Shown here in pieces: positions 6,709 to 10,063 of a DNA stretch of 10,063 nucleotides. The notes under the pieces are model-generated. The model was not told the origin of the DNA. It worked only from the letters and a program-made list of their open reading frames with translations, and searched no databases. The translations under genes and the position numbers were made by a program. Origin of the DNA: Myxococcales bacterium (lineage in GTDB: Bacteria > Myxococcota > Bradymonadia > REDH01); the NCBI GenBank assembly GCA_018970625.1, contig JAGWVZ010000090.1:1-10063 (forward strand). Direction: 5' to 3'. Numbering within the stretch: position 1 is the first letter of the stretch; each line of letters opens with the position of its first letter.

Positions 6709-6737
6709 CGGATACGAACATGTGCCCGCATACGCAA
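6709..6737 (-). promoter_or_regulatory. Weak candidate promoter for tesB in the divergent gap
   Basis: On the minus strand TTGCGT (6737-6732) and TATCCG (6714-6709) are 17 bp apart, the ideal spacing, about 40 bp before the tesB ATG. Each hexamer matches the sigma-70 consensus at only about three positions. A similarly weak plus-strand pair, TTGCCG (6705-6710) and CATACG (6729-6734) spaced by 18 bp, overlaps it and could serve the serine hydrolase. GGGTC (6761-6765) and GACCC (6773-6777) form a short inverted repeat nearby. Confidence 0.22.
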
Positions 6738-6789
6738 CCCCCTTCTCAGCCGCAGCGACCGGGTCTAAAGACGACCCCTGCTTCCCGCC

Positions 6790-6794
6790 GGTGA
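6790..6794 (+). promoter_or_regulatory. Ribosome binding site of the serine hydrolase lipoprotein
   Basis: GGTGA, part of the anti-16S match GGAGGTGA, lies 7 nt before the ATG at 6802 and supports that start. Confidence 0.55.
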
Positions 6795-6801
6795 GTAAAC
6801 C

Positions 6802-8343
6802 ATGTCTCGACTCGCATTCCGCCCTGCCTCTCTGCTCGCCCTGATCGCCACATCTGTGGCGTGCGCCCCCGTGGCGCCTCAGGTTTCCCCTGATGCCACC
6901 CCTTCGGCAGAGTCGGCTTCTGGCACCCCCACAGCGCCCGAAGATGCCGCAAACGCTTCGCAGGGCGGCGGTACGTCCCCACCCGAGGCGACCCAGCCAG
7001 CCGAGATGCACGCAGACAACGGCTCGGGTGCAAATTCAGGTGTGATCGCACTGGCCGCAGAAGGCTCCAATGCTACAGCCGCAGATGTGGCGGCAGCAGT
7101 TGCCGTCGAGCTGCCGTTGATCGTCGCGCCGGGGTCGTGTCTCGACGGCGCGAGTATTCCCGACCGCGGTGAAGATTTTCTCTCGGAATTACTCGCCCAG
7201 TATCCCGATAAATTCGCGGATATTGTCGCGAGTGCGGAAGACCGCCGTGCACAGATTCGGGTGGGCGAGGTTGGCACAAATCCTGATGGCAGTGCCTGTA
7301 TCCGATATTATTCGTGGCGTGAGGAAGCCGAATATTTCTATCCCGCAAGCGCCATCAAGACCGTAGGTGCAGTCGCCGCTTTGCGTACGCTTGAGCCTTT
7401 TGCGAACGATGGCTGGACGGTCGATACGTCACTTCGAATTGGCCAGCGAACCATTACTACACAGGAAGGCAACACCGTGGACGTTGGAGCAGGTCGAACT
7501 ACCACGTTACGCAGTTTGCTGAACACAACGCTGATAGAGTCGTCCAACCCCGGATTTAATGCGCTCTACGACATTGCGGGCATGGAATCGTGCAATCAGC
7601 AAATGTGGGCCGCCGGCTTTGATCAGATTCGCCTGTTTCATCGTCTGCAAATGGGCGGTACCGACCCCGACGCACACCGATTTATGCCGGCCGTCGACGC
7701 CCGCATCGACGGCGAGTGGGTCACCCTGCTCGACGCGCGCGAAACACCCGTCGACAATGCACCGCCCGACAATACCGGCGCTCGCCTCGATATTGGCCAG
7801 GCATATGTTGATGACAACACCTCGGCTGAGGTTGATGGGCCGCTGTCATTCGCAAGAAAGAACTGGATTTCCCTGCGGGATTTGCAGGGCATTATCCTGA
7901 ACCTGATTCACCCCGAGCTCGACGGCCCTGAACGCGACCTCGGCCTCACCGACGACCACCGCCAATTGCTCGTCGACATCATGACCGGGCCACTCGCCGA
8001 CGCCGGTGGTACCTCGGCCGCCGACCGTGAATCGCGCTTCAAGCCATTAATCCCAGGAGTATTGCGCGTCATTCCCGACCGCGCACAGCTGCAGTACACC
8101 AACAAAGCGGGTCGCGCGTACGGCTTCCACCTTGACAGCGCGTACATCCGAAACCTGCAGAACGGTCGTTCCTTCTACGTCGCCGTCACCATCCACGTCG
8201 ACTACGACGGCGTCATGAACGACGGCGCCTACCGCCACGAGGCGGTGTCGTTTCCCTTCCTTCAGGACGTTGGCGAGGTGCTCGCCCGGGCGCTGCTGGT
8301 AGAGGATCAGGGCACCACTCTTGCCGCACCACCGGCCCGGTGA
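6802..8343 (+). CDS. Lipoprotein serine hydrolase of the beta-lactamase/penicillin-binding-like fold
   Basis: The product has 513 residues. Residues 1-20 are a signal peptide (SLLALIATSVA) with probable lipid-attachment Cys21. Ala22 at +2 is no inner-membrane retention signal, so the protein is probably in the outer membrane. A long low-complexity linker rich in Ala, Pro, Ser, Gly and Glu runs to about residue 105. The catalytic domain has the class A-like motif order: Ser183-Ala-Ile-Lys186 (SxxK) at the head of a helix, Ser247-Ser-Asn249 (SxN) in ESSNPGFNALYD, and Lys435-Ala-Gly437 in the KTG position. The segment LTDDHRQLLVDIMTGPL (382-398) resembles the class A helix before that strand, and RSFYVAVTIHVD (456-467) fits the next strand. 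The omega-loop Glu cannot be placed with certainty; Glu314 in DARETPVDNA is a candidate. It may be a peptidase or esterase acting on the cell envelope, or a true beta-lactamase; the substrate is unknown. fhs follows after 43 bp. Confidence 0.85.
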   Translation: MSRLAFRPASLLALIATSVACAPVAPQVSPDATPSAESASGTPTAPEDAANASQGGGTSPPEATQPAEMHADNGSGANSGVIALAAEGSNATAADVAAAVAVELPLIVAPGSCLDGASIPDRGEDFLSELLAQYPDKFADIVASAEDRRAQIRVGEVGTNPDGSACIRYYSWREEAEYFYPASAIKTVGAVAALRTLEPFANDGWTVDTSLRIGQRTITTQEGNTVDVGAGRTTTLRSLLNTTLIESSNPGFNALYDIAGMESCNQQMWAAGFDQIRLFHRLQMGGTDPDAHRFMPAVDARIDGEWVTLLDARETPVDNAPPDNTGARLDIGQAYVDDNTSAEVDGPLSFARKNWISLRDLQGIILNLIHPELDGPERDLGLTDDHRQLLVDIMTGPLADAGGTSAADRESRFKPLIPGVLRVIPDRAQLQYTNKAGRAYGFHLDSAYIRNLQNGRSFYVAVTIHVDYDGVMNDGAYRHEAVSFPFLQDVGEVLARALLVEDQGTTLAAPPAR

Positions 8344-8345
8344 TA

Positions 8346-8359
8346 AACGCGCGGGCGTT
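8346..8359 (+). other. Small hairpin between the serine hydrolase gene and fhs
   Basis: AACGC (8346-8350), loop GCGG, GCGTT (8355-8359) make a 5-bp stem two bases after the TGA. No T tract follows. It could be a weak attenuator or chance. GTACGTAC (8379-8386), an 8-bp palindrome, abuts the fhs ATG. Confidence 0.3.
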
Positions 8360-8386
8360 CTGCTTCCTCTCGCCCGTGGTACGTAC

Positions 8387-10045
8387 ATGGCTCTGTCTCT
8401 TCGCCCGATCGCTGATGTTGCTCAGGAACTTGGACTCGATCCGGCACACGTGCTGCCATGGGGAAGGCATCGCGCAAAGGTCGATCTGGCGGCTTTGAAC
8501 AATCGGCCCGAGACCGGGCGTCTGATTCTTGTCTCAGCCATCAACCCCACGCCGCCCGGCGAAGGCAAGACGACCACGTCCATCGCGCTCGCCATGGGGC
8601 TTCGCCTGCGTGGTCGAAGGGCGGTGGCTGCACTGCGTCAGCCGTCGATGGGACCGGTTTTCGGCGTCAAGGGCGGTGGCACCGGCGGCGGTCGTGCGAC
8701 GTTTGAGCCGGCGCAGGATATTAACCTGCATTTTACCGGTGATATTCATGCCGTGGCGTCAGCCCATAATCTGCTCGCCGCCCTGGCAGACAACGCGGCC
8801 TATTATCAGGACCCGGTTAACCTGAACCCGCAGGCCATTACCTGGCCCCGCACCATGGACATGAACGACCGGTTTCTTCGGAACACCATCGTGGGTCTGG
8901 GCGGCCGCTCGCACGGCACCCCGCGTGAAACGCGCTTCGACATTACGGCCGCCAGCGAAGTCATGGCTATTCTTGGCATGGCCACCTCGCTCGAAGACCT
9001 CTCCGAGCGCTGTGGTCGCATTGTGATCGGCAAAACCCACGACGGAAAACCCGTGCGCGCCGCCGATATCAATGCTGGTCCCAGTATGGCCGCACTGCTG
9101 AAGGATGCGCTCATGCCAAACCTGGCGCAGACGGCCGAGGGTGGCCCGGTCATTGTGCACGGCGGCCCATTTGCGAATATTGCGCATGGCTGTAGCACCA
9201 TTCTGGGCACCCAGTTGGGCATGAAATACGCCACCGAAGTCATCACGGAAGGTGGATTTGGATTTGACCTCGGTGGCGAGAAATTCCTCGATATCAAATG
9301 CCGTACAGGCGGCTTCTGGCCGCGCCTCGTGGTGCTTGTCGCCACACTGCGCGCCCTCAAGTCACACGGTGGCGTGGCGCTGGAAGCGACGACCGAACCA
9401 AACGCGGGAGCACTTCAGCGCGGATTTGACCACTTGAAGAAGCATCTGGAAACAGCAAAGGCATTCGGTTTGCCGGTGGTAGTTGCGATCAACGGTTTCC
9501 CGACGGATACCGCCGAAGAAATGCAATTGCTGCGTGATTTCTGTGCTGAAAATGGTGCAGCCTGCGCGGCGCACACCGCATTCGCGCACGGCGGCGAAGG
9601 CGCCCTGGAATTGGCCGACGCGGTGCTCAAAGAGTTGGCGCAGACCGATGCTTCGCCCCCGACTCCGAATTTCGCCTACGAGCTGGACGCACCGCTTCAC
9701 GACAAAGTCCGTGCCGTCGCGCAACGTGTTTACGGCGCCCGCGATGTGATTCTGGCCCCTGCCGCGCAGAAGCAGGCGCGCGAAATCGAGAAACTCGGTG
9801 GCGCCTCGTTACCCGTGTGCATGGCCAAAACCCACCTCTCTCTGTCCGACGATCCGACTCGTCAGGGCCGCCCTCGCGACTTTGATATCACCGTGCGCGA
9901 GCTGCGCCTCTCGGCCGGCGCGGGATTCGTTGTGGCGCTTACGGGCGAAATTATGACCATGCCCGGCCTACCCAAAGTCCCCGCCTCACGCCGGGTACGT
10001 ATTGAGCCCGATGGACGGATTCTCGGATTGATGCAGGGCGAGTAA
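8387..10045 (+). CDS. fhs: Formate-tetrahydrofolate ligase (10-formyl-THF synthetase)
   Basis: Joins formate to tetrahydrofolate using ATP, giving 10-formyl-THF for purine and formyl-Met synthesis or for formate assimilation; cytoplasmic, normally a homotetramer. The 552 residues fit the family (about 555-560). Signatures in order: PTPPGEGKTTT (54-64, P-loop), LRQPSMGPVFGVKGGGTGGG (83-102), EPAQDINLHFTGDIHA (107-122), then DMNDRFLR, VHGGPFANIAHGC, EGGFGFDLGGEKFLDIKCR and, near the end, TMPGLPKVP. All are intact and the gene ends in TAA, so the enzyme should be active. The ATG at 8387 gives the usual N-terminus (LRPIADVAQELGL); an in-frame TTG at 8321 would overlap the upstream gene. The Shine-Dalgarno is poor (GTGGT at best). 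It may be co-transcribed with the serine hydrolase gene, 43 bp upstream, although the functions are unrelated. No folD or other folate gene is adjacent. Confidence 0.97.
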   Translation: MALSLRPIADVAQELGLDPAHVLPWGRHRAKVDLAALNNRPETGRLILVSAINPTPPGEGKTTTSIALAMGLRLRGRRAVAALRQPSMGPVFGVKGGGTGGGRATFEPAQDINLHFTGDIHAVASAHNLLAALADNAAYYQDPVNLNPQAITWPRTMDMNDRFLRNTIVGLGGRSHGTPRETRFDITAASEVMAILGMATSLEDLSERCGRIVIGKTHDGKPVRAADINAGPSMAALLKDALMPNLAQTAEGGPVIVHGGPFANIAHGCSTILGTQLGMKYATEVITEGGFGFDLGGEKFLDIKCRTGGFWPRLVVLVATLRALKSHGGVALEATTEPNAGALQRGFDHLKKHLETAKAFGLPVVVAINGFPTDTAEEMQLLRDFCAENGAACAAHTAFAHGGEGALELADAVLKELAQTDASPPTPNFAYELDAPLHDKVRAVAQRVYGARDVILAPAAQKQAREIEKLGGASLPVCMAKTHLSLSDDPTRQGRPRDFDITVRELRLSAGAGFVVALTGEIMTMPGLPKVPASRRVRIEPDGRILGLMQGE

Positions 10046-10063
10046 CAGGCCGTTCAGGTTGCC

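Noticed and set aside
8321..8386. TTG start extending fhs upstream by 22 residues
   Set aside because: It would overlap the serine hydrolase gene and add residues absent from the family; ATG at 8387 matches the usual N-terminus.

Overview
The window looks like chromosomal DNA from a GC-rich, diderm bacterium, most likely a member of the Myxococcota (a myxobacterium or bradymonad relative). The main reason is the 635-4015 gene. It encodes a lipoprotein with an Asp/Ala/Thr-rich linker, tandem disulfide-type Cys repeats of the Myxococcus cysteine-rich/DUF4215 kind, and pre-peptidase C-terminal (PPC)-like domains, a combination typical of that group. This placement is an inference from protein style; there is no rRNA or other phylogenetic marker here. 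I see no mobile element, tRNA, rRNA or CRISPR array.

Layout. 1-429 is the 3' end of a secreted PPC-type protein. 430-634 is a gap with two small inverted repeats. 635-4015 is the large Cys-rich lipoprotein (1126 residues, 98 Cys), followed one base after its stop by a 10-bp hairpin. 4016-4261 is non-coding and holds three copies of a 23-bp element with a TTCA-N9-TGAA core, upstream of glpK. 4262-5740 is glycerol kinase. It converges on tesB (acyl-CoA thioesterase II, minus strand, 5793-6668), and the junction carries two interleaved inverted repeats. tesB is divergent from a lipoprotein serine hydrolase of the beta-lactamase/PBP-like fold (6802-8343). That gene is followed after 43 bp by fhs (formate-tetrahydrofolate ligase, 8387-10045), possibly co-transcribed.

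How the genes relate. The left part is cell-surface biology of unknown function, built from disulfide repeats and PPC modules. The right part is ordinary metabolism: glycerol phosphorylation, acyl-CoA hydrolysis and one-carbon activation, plus one envelope serine hydrolase. Nothing shows a single pathway linking them. I found no clear new multi-gene system. The best leads are the triplicated element before glpK, the interleaved inverted repeats between glpK and tesB, and the repeat and Cys-pair architecture of the large lipoprotein.
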